Source: an uncultured marine group I thaumarchaeote
Lineage (GTDB): Archaea > Thermoproteota > Nitrososphaeria > Nitrososphaerales > Nitrosopumilaceae
Assembly: GCA_902514275.1 (NCBI GenBank)
Contig: CABXQD010000005.1
Span: 1 to 45,136, forward strand
Reading direction: 5' to 3'
DNA length: 45,136 bases
Every line of letters begins with the position of its first letter. Within the stretch, counting starts at the first letter, position 1. The notes under the pieces were generated by a model. That model saw only the letters and a list, made by a program, of their open reading frames with translations, was not told where the DNA came from and searched no databases. Below, in pieces: positions 25,634 through 34,025 of this stretch. The position numbers and the translations under genes are program-made.

Positions 25634-26168
25634 AAAATTCTATCAAAGAGATACAGTGATTGTAGCAAAAGAACTACTAGGGAAAAAATTAACTAGAAAA
25701 ATAGGAAATTACGAAATATCAGGGATCATCAGTGAAACAGAAGCATATAGGCACAAAGACGATCCTGCTAGTCATGCATTTAGAAGTATTACAGATAGAA
25801 ACAAGGTAATGTTTGGAGAAGTAGGAATTGCATATGTCTATTTTACATACGGTATGCACTATTGTTTCAATGTTGTAGCCAAAAAAATGAAAACACCTGC
25901 AGGAGCAGTATTAATTCGAGGGATTATTCCAAAAAAAGGAATTAGGAAAATGCAAGAAAATAGAAATATTGAGAATTTGAAAAATTTAACAAATGGTCCC
26001 GCAAAACTAACACAAGCATTAGAAATAACAAAGGAGCATTACGGAATAGATTTAACAAAAAAATCAAAATTATACATTGAAGAAGGGTTAGAAATTAAAA
26101 AAATGAAAAAATCAACTAGAATAGGAATAAAAAATGGAAAAGAAATGCTGTGGAATTTTAAAATATAG
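25617..26168 (+). CDS. 3-methyladenine DNA glycosylase (AAG/MPG family)
   Basis: Excises alkylated and deaminated purines. AAG fold signatures: ILPKKFYQRDTVIVAKELLG, the catalytic Glu in ISETEAYRHKDDPASHAF, and VYFTYGMHYCFNVV. 183 residues. The only plausible start is TTG 25617, 17 bp inside the uracil glycosylase gene, implying coupled translation. With udg it forms a base-excision-repair cassette. Confidence 0.92.
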   Translation: MNILPKKFYQRDTVIVAKELLGKKLTRKIGNYEISGIISETEAYRHKDDPASHAFRSITDRNKVMFGEVGIAYVYFTYGMHYCFNVVAKKMKTPAGAVLIRGIIPKKGIRKMQENRNIENLKNLTNGPAKLTQALEITKEHYGIDLTKKSKLYIEEGLEIKKMKKSTRIGIKNGKEMLWNFKI

Positions 26169-26170
26169 AA

Positions 26171-26836
26171 TTATTTTTCATTGTGTTTAGCAGTATCATC
26201 ATTAACATCATCAGATGTTTCATCCAATGTCCAAGGAGCAAATTTGACCATTATTCTCTGCCAATCTAATTTTAAAACCAAAATAATTACACCAGTCATT
26301 GCTGCAGCAAAAATTAGAAACCCAACATAAACAGGTGTAGCATCATCAACATTTTCTAAAAAGGGTTCAATAAACGATAATCCAACATAATGGGAAATAA
26401 ATACAATAATGTAACTTAAGACAAGTTTCCCAGCAAGAGTTGCAGCAAAAAATCGTTTTGGATTATATTTTGCAAGTCCCAAAGGTATGAAAATAATATC
26501 ATCAGGCATCGGGGTTGCAGCAGCAAAAAATGCAGCAGCTGCACCATATCTTTTAACCAATCTTTCAAAAGGACGCATTCTCTTTCTAGTTTTATTATTC
26601 ATAATTTTGCGGCCACCAAAACTTACAAAAAATATGATTTGTTTTGCAACTGTAGCACTAACAGCAGATAGTATAGCCAATAAATGTAAATCATATCCAG
26701 AACCTACAGACATTGTTGCCAATAATAGAAATCCAGGTAGAGGTACAAAGGGAATAAGAGAACCGATAAAATTGACTAAAATTAGAATCAGATAACCATC
26801 ATCAGGAGCAAACGGAAAAATGTCAGTTAACTCCAT
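26171..26836 (-). CDS. VTT/DedA-like membrane protein, 221 aa
   Basis: Polytopic protein with about five hydrophobic segments and the VTT-domain re-entrant features: GSLIPFVPLPGFLLLATMSV and AAAAFFAAATPMPDDIIFIP. The C-terminus is cytosolic and acidic. DedA/VTT proteins include lipid scramblases and flippases. Its convergent neighbour is the AAG gene; it is divergent from another VTT protein at 26923. Confidence 0.8.
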   Translation of the reverse strand: MELTDIFPFAPDDGYLILILVNFIGSLIPFVPLPGFLLLATMSVGSGYDLHLLAILSAVSATVAKQIIFFVSFGGRKIMNNKTRKRMRPFERLVKRYGAAAAFFAAATPMPDDIIFIPLGLAKYNPKRFFAATLAGKLVLSYIIVFISHYVGLSFIEPFLENVDDATPVYVGFLIFAAAMTGVIILVLKLDWQRIMVKFAPWTLDETSDDVNDDTAKHNEK

Positions 26837-26922
26837 TAATCAAATGAATTTTAGGCGATATTTAATCAAAACGAACAATTTCTAATCAAAGTGAATAATA
26901 AACATAGTAAAGCAGAATAGTC

Positions 26923-27423
26923 ATGAGTGTAGAATTAATCATAGAATATTATCAGCAAATCCAAGAAATATTAGCTAATAATACATTTCAAGAATATGGA
27001 GTAATTGGATTATTTCTAAATTCATTATTATCAGCTACAGCAATACCATTACCAACAGAAATTTTAACATCAGCACTATTGATAGGTGGAGAAAATATTG
27101 GCCTGGTAGCAATTGCATTGATTATAGGATCAACCATTGGGGGAATTTTAAATTATTTCATAGGTTTTGGAGGAAATAAATTAATTAAAAAAATAAGAAA
27201 AAAGTCAGACATAGAGAAACAAAATAAAAAACACAATAAAATATTAGATAAATTTGGATGGAGTGCAATATTTTTTGCAGCATGGATTCCAATCATAGGA
27301 GATTTAATTTTGATTTCAGCAGGAATAAAAAAAATGAAAATTGTAAAATTTTTAATCTTTATGATATCAGGTAAAATAATTAAAACAATTATTGTGGTAT
27401 TAGGATTAGGATCAATATTTTAA
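26923..27423 (+). CDS. YqaA/DedA-family membrane protein, 166 aa
   Basis: Second VTT-type protein: LFLNSLLSATAIPLPTEILT and GWSAIFFAAWIPIIGDLILI are the paired re-entrant segments with the conserved Pro and acidic residues. Four or five hydrophobic stretches, with a basic loop (KKIRKKSDIEKQNKKHNK) between halves. Divergent from the 221-aa paralogue 86 bp away. Confidence 0.8.
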   Translation: MSVELIIEYYQQIQEILANNTFQEYGVIGLFLNSLLSATAIPLPTEILTSALLIGGENIGLVAIALIIGSTIGGILNYFIGFGGNKLIKKIRKKSDIEKQNKKHNKILDKFGWSAIFFAAWIPIIGDLILISAGIKKMKIVKFLIFMISGKIIKTIIVVLGLGSIF

Positions 27424-27503
27424 AAATACTACCAGAAAATGAAATTAAAAACGAATCAGAATCAACGACAGGATTAAAATACAATAAAAATCGAGTAAGT
27501 TAC

Positions 27504-27878
27504 ATGACAACTAAGAAATTTAAATTAATTTGTGATAATATCAGTTCTATTAGCCCATTTATCAGATTTGTAGGAGTCATAGGAGAGAGAGGGGAATTAC
27601 TTGCATATTCCCGAAGACAGGAATTAACTCCATTATTAGATGATAAAAATACCAAGTATCAATTTTCACACATTGCCATGAATTCGGATCTAGAAGCATT
27701 CTTTGACAAAAATTTAGGTGAAGTTGAATTTGTGTGGGAAGAACGTAAGAAAGTACAAACAATATCATTTGCAATCAAGAAAGCCATAGTATGGGTATCA
27801 ATAGATAAAAAAGTGATCAGGTCAGAAATGTTAAGGATTATAGATTCATGCCTACCAATTGTAAAAAAGCATTCATAG
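27504..27878 (+). CDS. Conserved hypothetical protein, 124 aa
   Basis: Soluble alpha/beta protein with IRFVGVIGERGELLAYSRR, reminiscent of the first strands of roadblock/profilin-like folds, and TISFAIKKAIVWVSIDKKV. I believe it is a thaumarchaeal lineage family but cannot name it reliably. A 31-codon zinc-finger frame follows after 13 bp. Confidence 0.6.
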   Translation: MTTKKFKLICDNISSISPFIRFVGVIGERGELLAYSRRQELTPLLDDKNTKYQFSHIAMNSDLEAFFDKNLGEVEFVWEERKKVQTISFAIKKAIVWVSIDKKVIRSEMLRIIDSCLPIVKKHS

Positions 27879-27891
27879 AATTAGAAACATC

Positions 27892-27987
27892 GTGAAATGT
27901 CCATATTGTGAAATTGATTTAGATTCCCTTAGTATGACAGAGGGATTAAAACATATTTTAGAACATAAAAAAGAAAATCAAAATTAA
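27892..27987 (+). CDS. Micro C2H2 zinc-finger protein, 31 aa
   Basis: GTG frame of 31 codons that is almost exactly one finger: MKCPYCEIDLDSLSMTEGLK followed by HILEHKKE, giving C-x2-C and H-x3-H ligands with a helix between. It lies between two small genes on the same strand and probably shares their transcript. Confidence 0.55.
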   Translation: MKCPYCEIDLDSLSMTEGLKHILEHKKENQN

Positions 27988-28012
27988 AGTATCAAAAGAG
28001 AAATTGCAAAAC

Positions 28013-28291
28013 ATGGAGAATCTTAAAAAATTAATTGAGGAAATTAGTTCAAGAAAACCTAAAAATTATGAACAGATGAAAATAGAGGACATTAGTAAAG
28101 AGCTCCACAACACTATGGAATTTGAACAAAATGTGTTAAAAAAAATAAATTTATTTGAAAATAATCATCAAGATGAAGACTTGATAAAATATGCAAAAAT
28201 GATTTGTAGAAACATAATAGAAAGAGAAACTATCTTAATTCAAGAAACATATTTAAAAAAAATAGATGAACAATATCTTAATTCAAAATAA
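28013..28291 (+). CDS. Hypothetical helical protein, 92 aa
   Basis: ATG 28013 (MENLKKLIEEISSRKPKNYE) is chosen; the frame extends to a TTG at 28004. Predicted all-helical and charged, with one Cys and no membrane segment. Its stop abuts the convergent ABC ATPase gene. Function unknown. Confidence 0.55.
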   Translation: MENLKKLIEEISSRKPKNYEQMKIEDISKELHNTMEFEQNVLKKINLFENNHQDEDLIKYAKMICRNIIERETILIQETYLKKIDEQYLNSK

Positions 28292-29230
28292 TTATTTCTC
28301 ATCATCATAAAGCCAACATCGAACATAACCAGTATCAGTTTTAAATTTAGGTGGAAGTTGTTTACATTTTTCAATTGCTAATGGACATCTATCAATAAAC
28401 CTACATTCAGATGGAGCATCAAGCAAACTTGGTGGAGTTCCAGGGATATATTTCGGAGCATTACCTTTGAGAGTTGGAATAGATTCTAAAAGTCCTTGAG
28501 TGTAGGGATGTTTTGGATTTTTATAAATTTCGTGAGAAGAGCCAAATTCAACCATTTGCCCACCATACATTATTCCAATTTTATCTGCAATTTCAGATAA
28601 AACAGCTAAATCATGAGTAATCATCATAAAAGACATGCCATCTTTTTTTAATTTTTTCAGTAAATTCATAATTTGTGCTTGAATTAAAACATCCAAGGCA
28701 GTAGTAGGCTCATCGGCAATTACAAACTTGGGTTTTAAAATTAAAGCCATTGCAATAATCACTCTTTGTTTCATTCCGCCACTTAATTCATGAGGATATT
28801 TTTTCAAAACATCATCATCCAAATTAACTGAATTAATTGAATCTAAAATTAATTCATTTGAATTTCCAACAAACTTGTGTTGTTTTATAATTTCGTCAAA
28901 TTGCTGTTGGATTGTAAATACAGGATCCAAAGAATTCATTGCACCTTGAAAAATCATAGAAATTTTTTTCCAACGAAGCGTATCATTGAATTCAGATTCA
29001 GACAGATCTAAAATAGAATCACCATCAAAAATAATTTTTCCAAAACTACTTCCACCAGAAAGCATTCTTATCAAAGATAAACCCAAAGTACTTTTTCCAC
29101 ATGCACTTTCACCTGCGACCCCCAAAGACTCTCCAGAATCTAATTCAAAATCAACATCATCAACAGCATATACAGGGCCTGCAGAAGAGGAATATCTAGA
29201 AGATAATCCAGTAATTGACAGTAAAGTCAT
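28292..29230 (-). CDS. Oligopeptide/dipeptide ABC transporter ATP-binding protein (OppD/DppD type)
   Basis: Full ATPase: Walker A GESACGKST at 40-48, Q-loop in SMIFQGAMNSLDPVFTI, signature LSGGMKQR, Walker B FVIADEPTTALD, His switch in MMITHDLAV. The C-terminal oligopeptide extension has the Cys cluster SECRFIDRCPLAIEKCKQLP typical of OppD/DppD. No permease or binding-protein gene adjoins it, so it is an orphan subunit here and must work with components encoded elsewhere. Confidence 0.92.
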   Translation of the reverse strand: MTLLSITGLSSRYSSSAGPVYAVDDVDFELDSGESLGVAGESACGKSTLGLSLIRMLSGGSSFGKIIFDGDSILDLSESEFNDTLRWKKISMIFQGAMNSLDPVFTIQQQFDEIIKQHKFVGNSNELILDSINSVNLDDDVLKKYPHELSGGMKQRVIIAMALILKPKFVIADEPTTALDVLIQAQIMNLLKKLKKDGMSFMMITHDLAVLSEIADKIGIMYGGQMVEFGSSHEIYKNPKHPYTQGLLESIPTLKGNAPKYIPGTPPSLLDAPSECRFIDRCPLAIEKCKQLPPKFKTDTGYVRCWLYDDEK

Positions 29231-29312
29231 ATCTTTTTTAGATCCAAACTAGGATTTTTGTTTTTCACTAAGGGATATAAACAACATTATTAGAAATAAA
29301 AAATCGATTTAA

Positions 29313-29819
29313 ATGATTTTTCCAATATGTGGCTTTGATGCAAAAAATGCAGTACTTTGTCCTCAATGTGAGGCAAAAGTAGACAAAGGAGAACTAACTA
29401 AAGCAGATGTAGAAGCATCAATAACATTAGCAAAAATTGCCAAATCAAATAAAGAAATAGAAAATTTTTCACTATTTTCTTGTAAGGAATTTCAAGGCAA
29501 TTTCATTTTATCATTAGCAAAAAACGACATAATGGCAATTCGGCAAAGTAGAACATTATACCGATTAATTCAAGATCAATTCAAAGAGAAAATTTGGTTG
29601 GTAGAATCAGATGAGACAGATAAAAAATTCATTGAAGATCTATTTTTTCCAACTAAAATTTTAGCAATTAATGCAGTTTGGGCAAAAGGAGTTCAAAAAA
29701 CTAAAGCAATTGTTTCAGGTAAATGGACGCCAAAATTCCCAATTGATACCAAAAAAGTCATAGAAATTGTCAAAAATGCCCGAAACCTTGACATTGAGAT
29801 AGAATTTGAGGATAAATGA
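29313..29819 (+). CDS. Zinc-ribbon/KH protein, NusA-like
   Basis: N-terminal zinc site (C6, C16, C19 in CGFDAKNAVLCPQCEAK), a helical section, then a KH-like domain: DIMAIRQSRTLYRLIQDQFK with the strand LFFPTKILAINAVWAKGVQK. The pattern matches archaeal NusA-like RNA-binding proteins found next to aspS. Its TGA overlaps the aspS ATG (ATGA), so the two are translationally coupled. A transcription or translation RNA-binding role is inferred. Confidence 0.65.
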   Translation: MIFPICGFDAKNAVLCPQCEAKVDKGELTKADVEASITLAKIAKSNKEIENFSLFSCKEFQGNFILSLAKNDIMAIRQSRTLYRLIQDQFKEKIWLVESDETDKKFIEDLFFPTKILAINAVWAKGVQKTKAIVSGKWTPKFPIDTKKVIEIVKNARNLDIEIEFEDK

Positions 29820-31111
29820 AAGATATGGTTTTTGTAAAAACACACGATATTTCAGAATTAAGTGAAGAGTTAATTGGAAAACAAGTAGTCTTAGGTGGAT
29901 GGATAGAAGACCTTAGAAAATTAGGAAAGATGTCATTCATAACACTACGAGATATTTCAGGAATTTCTCAAGTAATTGTCAAGGGGGAATTAAATGACAA
30001 CCTGGGAGAAATAAATCGTCAAAGTGCTGTAAGAATTAAAGGAATTGTTCAAGAAACTAAAGCAAGAGATTTTGCATTTGAAATAAAAGCTGAAGAAATA
30101 GAAGTTCTAGCAAAAGCAATTCATCCATTACCAGTAGATCCAATTGGAAGATTAGAAAGTAATATCGATACAAGATTAAATCATCGCGCATTAGATATGA
30201 GAAATCAAAAAACAGCTTCAATTTTTAAATTAAGACATTATGTATTACAAGCATTACGTAAAACACTGGTAGAAAAAAAATTCATCGAAATCACAACACC
30301 AAAAATTATTGGAAGTGCAAGTGAAGGAGGAGCAGATTTATTTTCATTAGACTATTTTGGAAAGACAGCATATCTTGCACAGAGCCCTCAACTATACAAA
30401 GAACAAATGACAATTGGGTTAGAAAGAGTATTTGAAATTTCAAACTTTTACAGAGCAGAAAATTCACATACAGGAAGACACCTAACAGAATTTACCAGTA
30501 TCGATATAGAAGCAGCATTTATGGATTATGAAGATGTCATGGATGTCTTAGAAGCATTAGTAATCGCAGTTTACACATTTACTGCAGAAAATTGTAAAAA
30601 AGAACAAGAATCAATTGAACATACAATAGAAATCCCATCTGCACCATTTGAGAGAATCACCTATAGTCAATGCGTAGAAGAACTCAAGCAAGCAGGTGAA
30701 AAAATTGAATTTGGGGACGATTTATTAGATTCACACCTAAGAATAATTGGAAATAATCATCCAGGCTTTTACTTTTTAACAGATTGGCCAATGAAACTAA
30801 AACCATTTTACATTAGAGAAAAAGATGAAGATGCAACACTTTCACGTTCCTTTGATTTACAATATGGATATCTAGAATTATCATCAGGTGGAACAAGACT
30901 TCACGATTCAGAACTACTAAAGGCAAGATTATCAGAGCAAGGATTAGATCCGGCACAATTCGAAGATCATCTTAAAACATTTGACTGGGGGATGCCACCA
31001 CATTCAGGTTGGGGAATGGGATTAGATAGACTCATGACGACATTAATTGGAATTGATAATGTTCGTGAAGTAGTATTGTATCCAAGAGATCCAGACAGAT
31101 TATCACCATAA
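29816..31111 (+). CDS. aspS: Aspartyl-tRNA synthetase
   Basis: Class IIb synthetase charging tRNA-Asp, archaeal type, 431 residues without the bacterial insertion domain. OB-fold anticodon domain ~1-110 (VVLGGWIEDLRKLGKMSFIT), motif 2 FEISNFYRAENSHTGRHL, motif 3 GWGMGLDRLMTTLIG. Whether it also charges tRNA-Asn (non-discriminating) cannot be settled by eye. It starts at ATG 29816, overlapping the KH gene; ATG 29825 is possible. Confidence 0.96.
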   Translation: MKDMVFVKTHDISELSEELIGKQVVLGGWIEDLRKLGKMSFITLRDISGISQVIVKGELNDNLGEINRQSAVRIKGIVQETKARDFAFEIKAEEIEVLAKAIHPLPVDPIGRLESNIDTRLNHRALDMRNQKTASIFKLRHYVLQALRKTLVEKKFIEITTPKIIGSASEGGADLFSLDYFGKTAYLAQSPQLYKEQMTIGLERVFEISNFYRAENSHTGRHLTEFTSIDIEAAFMDYEDVMDVLEALVIAVYTFTAENCKKEQESIEHTIEIPSAPFERITYSQCVEELKQAGEKIEFGDDLLDSHLRIIGNNHPGFYFLTDWPMKLKPFYIREKDEDATLSRSFDLQYGYLELSSGGTRLHDSELLKARLSEQGLDPAQFEDHLKTFDWGMPPHSGWGMGLDRLMTTLIGIDNVREVVLYPRDPDRLSP

Positions 31112-31137
31112 GCAAATCCATACGTGATAGATTACAT

Positions 31138-31200
31138 AAAAAAGAGCTCAAAAGACACTTCACCCTAGAGTCTGTTACGGAATAAGAAAAGCTCTTTTTT
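31138..31200. ncRNA. Stem-loop element downstream of aspS
   Basis: Perfect 11-base inverted repeat, AAAAAAGAGCT at 31138-31148 and AGCTCTTTTTT at 31190-31200, enclosing 41 bases with a smaller AGAC/GTCT stem. It lies between the aspS stop and the next gene and ends in a T6 run on the plus strand. It may be the 3' end/terminator of the KH-aspS unit or a small RNA; there is no coding frame across it. Confidence 0.45.
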
Positions 31201-31228
31201 AAGATCAAGAAATATTTCAAGATTAGGT

Positions 31229-31462
31229 ATGAAAGAGGATAAAATGAAAATAATGTGTAAGTGGTGTAACGTATCCATGAATTGCCACATTGTTAGTGAA
31301 GAGGTATCAGAACACAATGGAGCATACGGAATTGATAGTATTAAGATGGCTAAAATTAAAATTCATAAGCATTTCAAAGGAAAAAATTATTGCAAAGGCT
31401 CAGATAGAACCATCACTACACCCAAAGACAAGATCAATGATAACAAAGTGCATTACCAATAA
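31229..31462 (+). CDS. Small Cys/His-rich hypothetical protein, ~77 aa
   Basis: Possible zinc protein: MKIMCKWCNVSMNCHIVSEE carries C-x2-C-x5-CH, with H-x-H and a Cys further on (IHKHFKGKNYCKGSD). ATG 31229 or ATG 31244 (MKIMCKWC). The tail is polar. No recognised family. Confidence 0.5.
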   Translation: MKEDKMKIMCKWCNVSMNCHIVSEEVSEHNGAYGIDSIKMAKIKIHKHFKGKNYCKGSDRTITTPKDKINDNKVHYQ

Positions 31463-31591
31463 TATTTTTAAAAATTAGAAATAATTTTTGAAAATTTAGA
31501 TTTAATCTTATTCCATTTGAAGAATATCACCATCAGGATAGGTGGTTTCAACAACACTAACAAGATAAGATAGTCAATAGATTCCAATACA

Positions 31592-31780
31592 CTATTCAAT
31601 GTGTTCATCTATAAAACAAAACTTGCATAACTTGCTGCCAACTCTGGATTTAAGAAATGTGCTTTGTTCTGGAGTTAGTCTGCCATGTTGAATCAAATTA
31701 AGTAATTCTTCACCATTTATTGCCTCAAATTCTCTACTACAATCACATTTTTCACATTTACAATTAATGATGGAATTCAT
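31592..31780 (-). CDS. Small Cys-rich zinc-binding protein, 62 aa
   Basis: Two cysteine clusters: CKCEKCDCSREFEA near the N-terminus and KLCKFCFIDEHIE at the end, with a helical linker (LLNLIQHGRLTPEQSTFLK). This layout fits a zinc ribbon or treble clef. No recognised family; in an area of many small genes. Confidence 0.6.
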   Translation of the reverse strand: MNSIINCKCEKCDCSREFEAINGEELLNLIQHGRLTPEQSTFLKSRVGSKLCKFCFIDEHIE

Positions 31781-31848
31781 GTTATTCTAAAAAAATCACT
31801 CTACCCTAAAAACACATCATAGCCAATTTCAAAAAAATGAAAGCGATT

Positions 31849-32406
31849 TTATCTAAAAATGCATATTTTTTCTAAATCTATTTTCTGTTGTTCTCCAACA
31901 TAGATTTTTAGCAATGTTCTCCAAGCTTTTTGAAAATCAGAGGAAAATTTCTTAAATCCAGAAACAGTGGAAAGAGGAATTTTTATTTTTGGGTTATACA
32001 CCACATCGTTAATTGAAATACAATGTACAGTATCATTTCTAACTTCAAAAAGCCTAGACATATCACGCGTAAATTCAGGGGAAAACACTTTCCAATCCAA
32101 AAAGGTCCTAATCTTTCTATTAATTGGGACCAAATTTAACAGATATAGTAATTCGTCACTATCAGATCCATTAGATGATTGAACAATTCTTAATCGAATG
32201 ATTTCATCAAATAAAAATGCCATTTTAGAGTAGGCAGAAAGTACACTATCACGATTTTTAACAATAATTAATTTAGAATCAAATCCATTTTTTAAAATGC
32301 CATTATTAAAAAAATAGTGGTTATCCTTGTCAATTAGATATATTCGAATTTCTGAAGATAGTTTTTTATTTTTTTTCAGATTAGAAATAATTTTTGAAAC
32401 ACTCAT
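31849..32406 (-). CDS. Hypothetical protein with HEPN-like R-x4-H motif, 185 aa
   Basis: ATG 32406 (MSVSKIISNLKKNKKLSSE) is chosen over the 201-codon frame. The middle is helical, and residues 123-128 read RNDTVH within LFEVRNDTVHCISIND, matching the R-x4-6-H signature of HEPN ribonucleases, preceded by long helices (VLSAYSKMAFLFDEIIRLRI). No antitoxin-like MNT gene adjoins it. The HEPN idea is a pattern-level suggestion. Confidence 0.5.
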   Translation of the reverse strand: MSVSKIISNLKKNKKLSSEIRIYLIDKDNHYFFNNGILKNGFDSKLIIVKNRDSVLSAYSKMAFLFDEIIRLRIVQSSNGSDSDELLYLLNLVPINRKIRTFLDWKVFSPEFTRDMSRLFEVRNDTVHCISINDVVYNPKIKIPLSTVSGFKKFSSDFQKAWRTLLKIYVGEQQKIDLEKICIFR

Positions 32407-32573
32407 GTGGCAAAAACAATCTATGATGCAATTAAAGATTATGTAGATTTTCAAGGTTGTTTAAAAATAAGAGTTTTCAAAAAAAGAATCCGTAAAACAT
32501 GTCAAAATAAGTAGGATTTAAAAAAATACAGTGCAATCCTACTGATTATAACATATTTTTACACATCATAGTC

Positions 32574-32702
32574 ATGAATACGATTCCGTTAATCATGGAC
32601 ATGGTAAGCATACTTTCTGTTGTGTCAGCAGGGTTGATGGTAGTATTTTTTCTAAGATCAGTGATATCAGATAAAAGAAAAACATTTGAAAATAATTTTT
32701 GA
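32574..32702 (+). CDS. Single-TM micro-protein, 42 aa
   Basis: ATG frame of 42 codons with one clear membrane segment (VSILSVVSAGLMVVFFLR) and a basic, presumably cytosolic tail (SDKRKTFEN). It lies between the HEPN-like and Usp genes, which are on the opposite strand. Function unknown. Confidence 0.45.
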   Translation: MNTIPLIMDMVSILSVVSAGLMVVFFLRSVISDKRKTFENNF

Positions 32703-32730
32703 ACTAAAAAACATATCAATCACGCAGGAT

Positions 32731-33162
32731 TTATTTTACAACAAGTACAGGTTTCTTTGATTTATGAAGCACATAATTAGATACACTGCCTAAGAAAATT
32801 TCTTTTGCAGCACCAATTCCTCTTGCACCAATTACCACCAAATCAATAGAATTTTTTGAATTATTTGAAAATCGTGCAATATCATAACCAGGATCCCCAG
32901 CAATTATTTTCCCTTTTAACTGAATTCCTTTTTTTGCTGCTCGGAGTTTTGCATCATCTAAAACTTTTTTTATTTTAGTTGTTGCTTCAAAATTTAAAAA
33001 TCCCATAGGATGTAAAGCAAAGATTCCAGGCACAGGTTTTATTGATAAAGCAGTAATTGTCCCATGAGATTGTCTTGCAAGATGTATTGCCATATCTAAA
33101 CCGCGAACTGAATTTTTTGATCCATCAAGTGGAACCAATATTTTGTTAGTTTTTACAACCAC
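32731..33162 (-). CDS. Universal stress protein (UspA family)
   Basis: Usp alpha/beta domain of 143 residues from a GTG start. NKILVPLDGSKNSVRGLDMA at the N-terminus and the ATP-binding-type loop LVVIGARGIGAAKEIFLGSV (G-x2-G-x9-GS) near the end; the family tail SKKPVLVVK closes it. Likely an ATP-binding Usp. It stands 82 bp downstream of the CBS gene on the same strand; Usp and CBS proteins often respond jointly to energy status. Confidence 0.92.
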   Translation of the reverse strand: MVVKTNKILVPLDGSKNSVRGLDMAIHLARQSHGTITALSIKPVPGIFALHPMGFLNFEATTKIKKVLDDAKLRAAKKGIQLKGKIIAGDPGYDIARFSNNSKNSIDLVVIGARGIGAAKEIFLGSVSNYVLHKSKKPVLVVK

Positions 33163-33244
33163 GTAGTAATTAGGGTAAATTGGGATTTAAAATGACAGAT
33201 AATTATCGTCATTGATTTTCAACAAAGGTTTTGAAAATAATATT

Positions 33245-33706
33245 TTAATTATAAGGACTGTATTTTTCATAGATTCTAACTACGGAGTGAAAATACATAT
33301 CACGCATATCATCAGCAGTACAAGTTGCAAATAAATTTACAATATCAGATTTCGTAATGATTCCAATTACATTATTATCATCAATTACAGGTATTTTTCC
33401 AATTTTTTTATCATACATCAAATCTGAAGCAAATCTAATTGGCTGATCAGAATTAGTTGAAAATAACGGCGAGGACATAATTGTCTTGACAGAAGAAGTA
33501 ATTGGGTATGCATGAGCAACTACTTTTGCAGTAAAATCTCTATCAGTAACAATTCCAACAGGAGAATTATTTTCCATTACAATAAGTGCACTAACTTTTG
33601 CATCTTCCATCATTTTTGCAGATTCATTTATGTTCATTGATGAATCGATACAAATTACAGATTTTGTCATTATGTCAGAAACAGTAATGGTTTTAGGGTT
33701 ATGCAT
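33245..33706 (-). CDS. Tandem CBS-domain protein
   Basis: A CBS pair (Bateman module) fills the 153 residues: CBS1 ~5-65 (VSDIMTKSVICIDSSMNINE, GIVTDRDFT) and CBS2 ~70-130 (VKTIMSSPLFSTNSDQPI, GIITKSDIVNLF). Such modules bind adenosine nucleotides and sense energy charge. No effector domain is fused. A 22-bp palindrome at TATA distance lies upstream. Confidence 0.92.
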   Translation of the reverse strand: MHNPKTITVSDIMTKSVICIDSSMNINESAKMMEDAKVSALIVMENNSPVGIVTDRDFTAKVVAHAYPITSSVKTIMSSPLFSTNSDQPIRFASDLMYDKKIGKIPVIDDNNVIGIITKSDIVNLFATCTADDMRDMYFHSVVRIYEKYSPYN

Positions 33707-33722
33707 GGTGCATATAATTACG

Positions 33723-33744
33723 TGAATTTAATATATTAAATTCA
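33723..33744. promoter_or_regulatory. 22-bp perfect palindrome at the TATA position of the CBS gene
   Basis: A perfect 22-bp palindrome with arms TGAATTTAATA and TATTAAATTCA is centred 27-28 bp before the CBS start codon. The core TTAATATATTAA doubles as a symmetric TATA box, so it may be a leaderless, possibly bidirectional, promoter or an operator that hides the TATA box. Confidence 0.5.
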
Positions 33745-33876
33745 TTAAAAATATCACATTCAAGAATGAGACTATTATACTGAATGCATTCAAAGTAATT
33801 CAAAAATAAATCAATCATATCCAAATGTACCAATTACACAAAAAACAAGTACCCCCCACATTCTTAATGAATTATC

Positions 33877-33954
33877 TTGAAACTAGGAGTAAAAATTGGA
33901 ATTATCATAGTCATCGCCATTCTTGCGCAAGTATTTGGACCGATGTTATTTTAA
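33877..33954 (+). CDS. Possible 25-aa membrane micro-peptide
   Basis: TTG frame of 25 codons, MKLGVKIGIIIVIAILAQVF then GPMLF: a basic start and one hydrophobic helix. An in-frame stop (33868) lies just upstream, fixing the start region. Single-helix micro-peptides of this type could be membrane modulators; evidence is composition only. The overlapping 33825-34031 frame looks less protein-like. Confidence 0.3.
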   Translation: MKLGVKIGIIIVIAILAQVFGPMLF

Positions 33955-34025
33955 GAACAAGTATTTCAGGCAACCAGAAAATCACACAATTAATGAAATA
34001 CCAACCTTTTTGTGAACCTATGAGT

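Noticed and set aside
31497-31569. Minus-strand stretch reading VVETTYPDGDILQME
   Set aside because: It looks protein-like but has no start codon between the flanking stops; at most a fragment.
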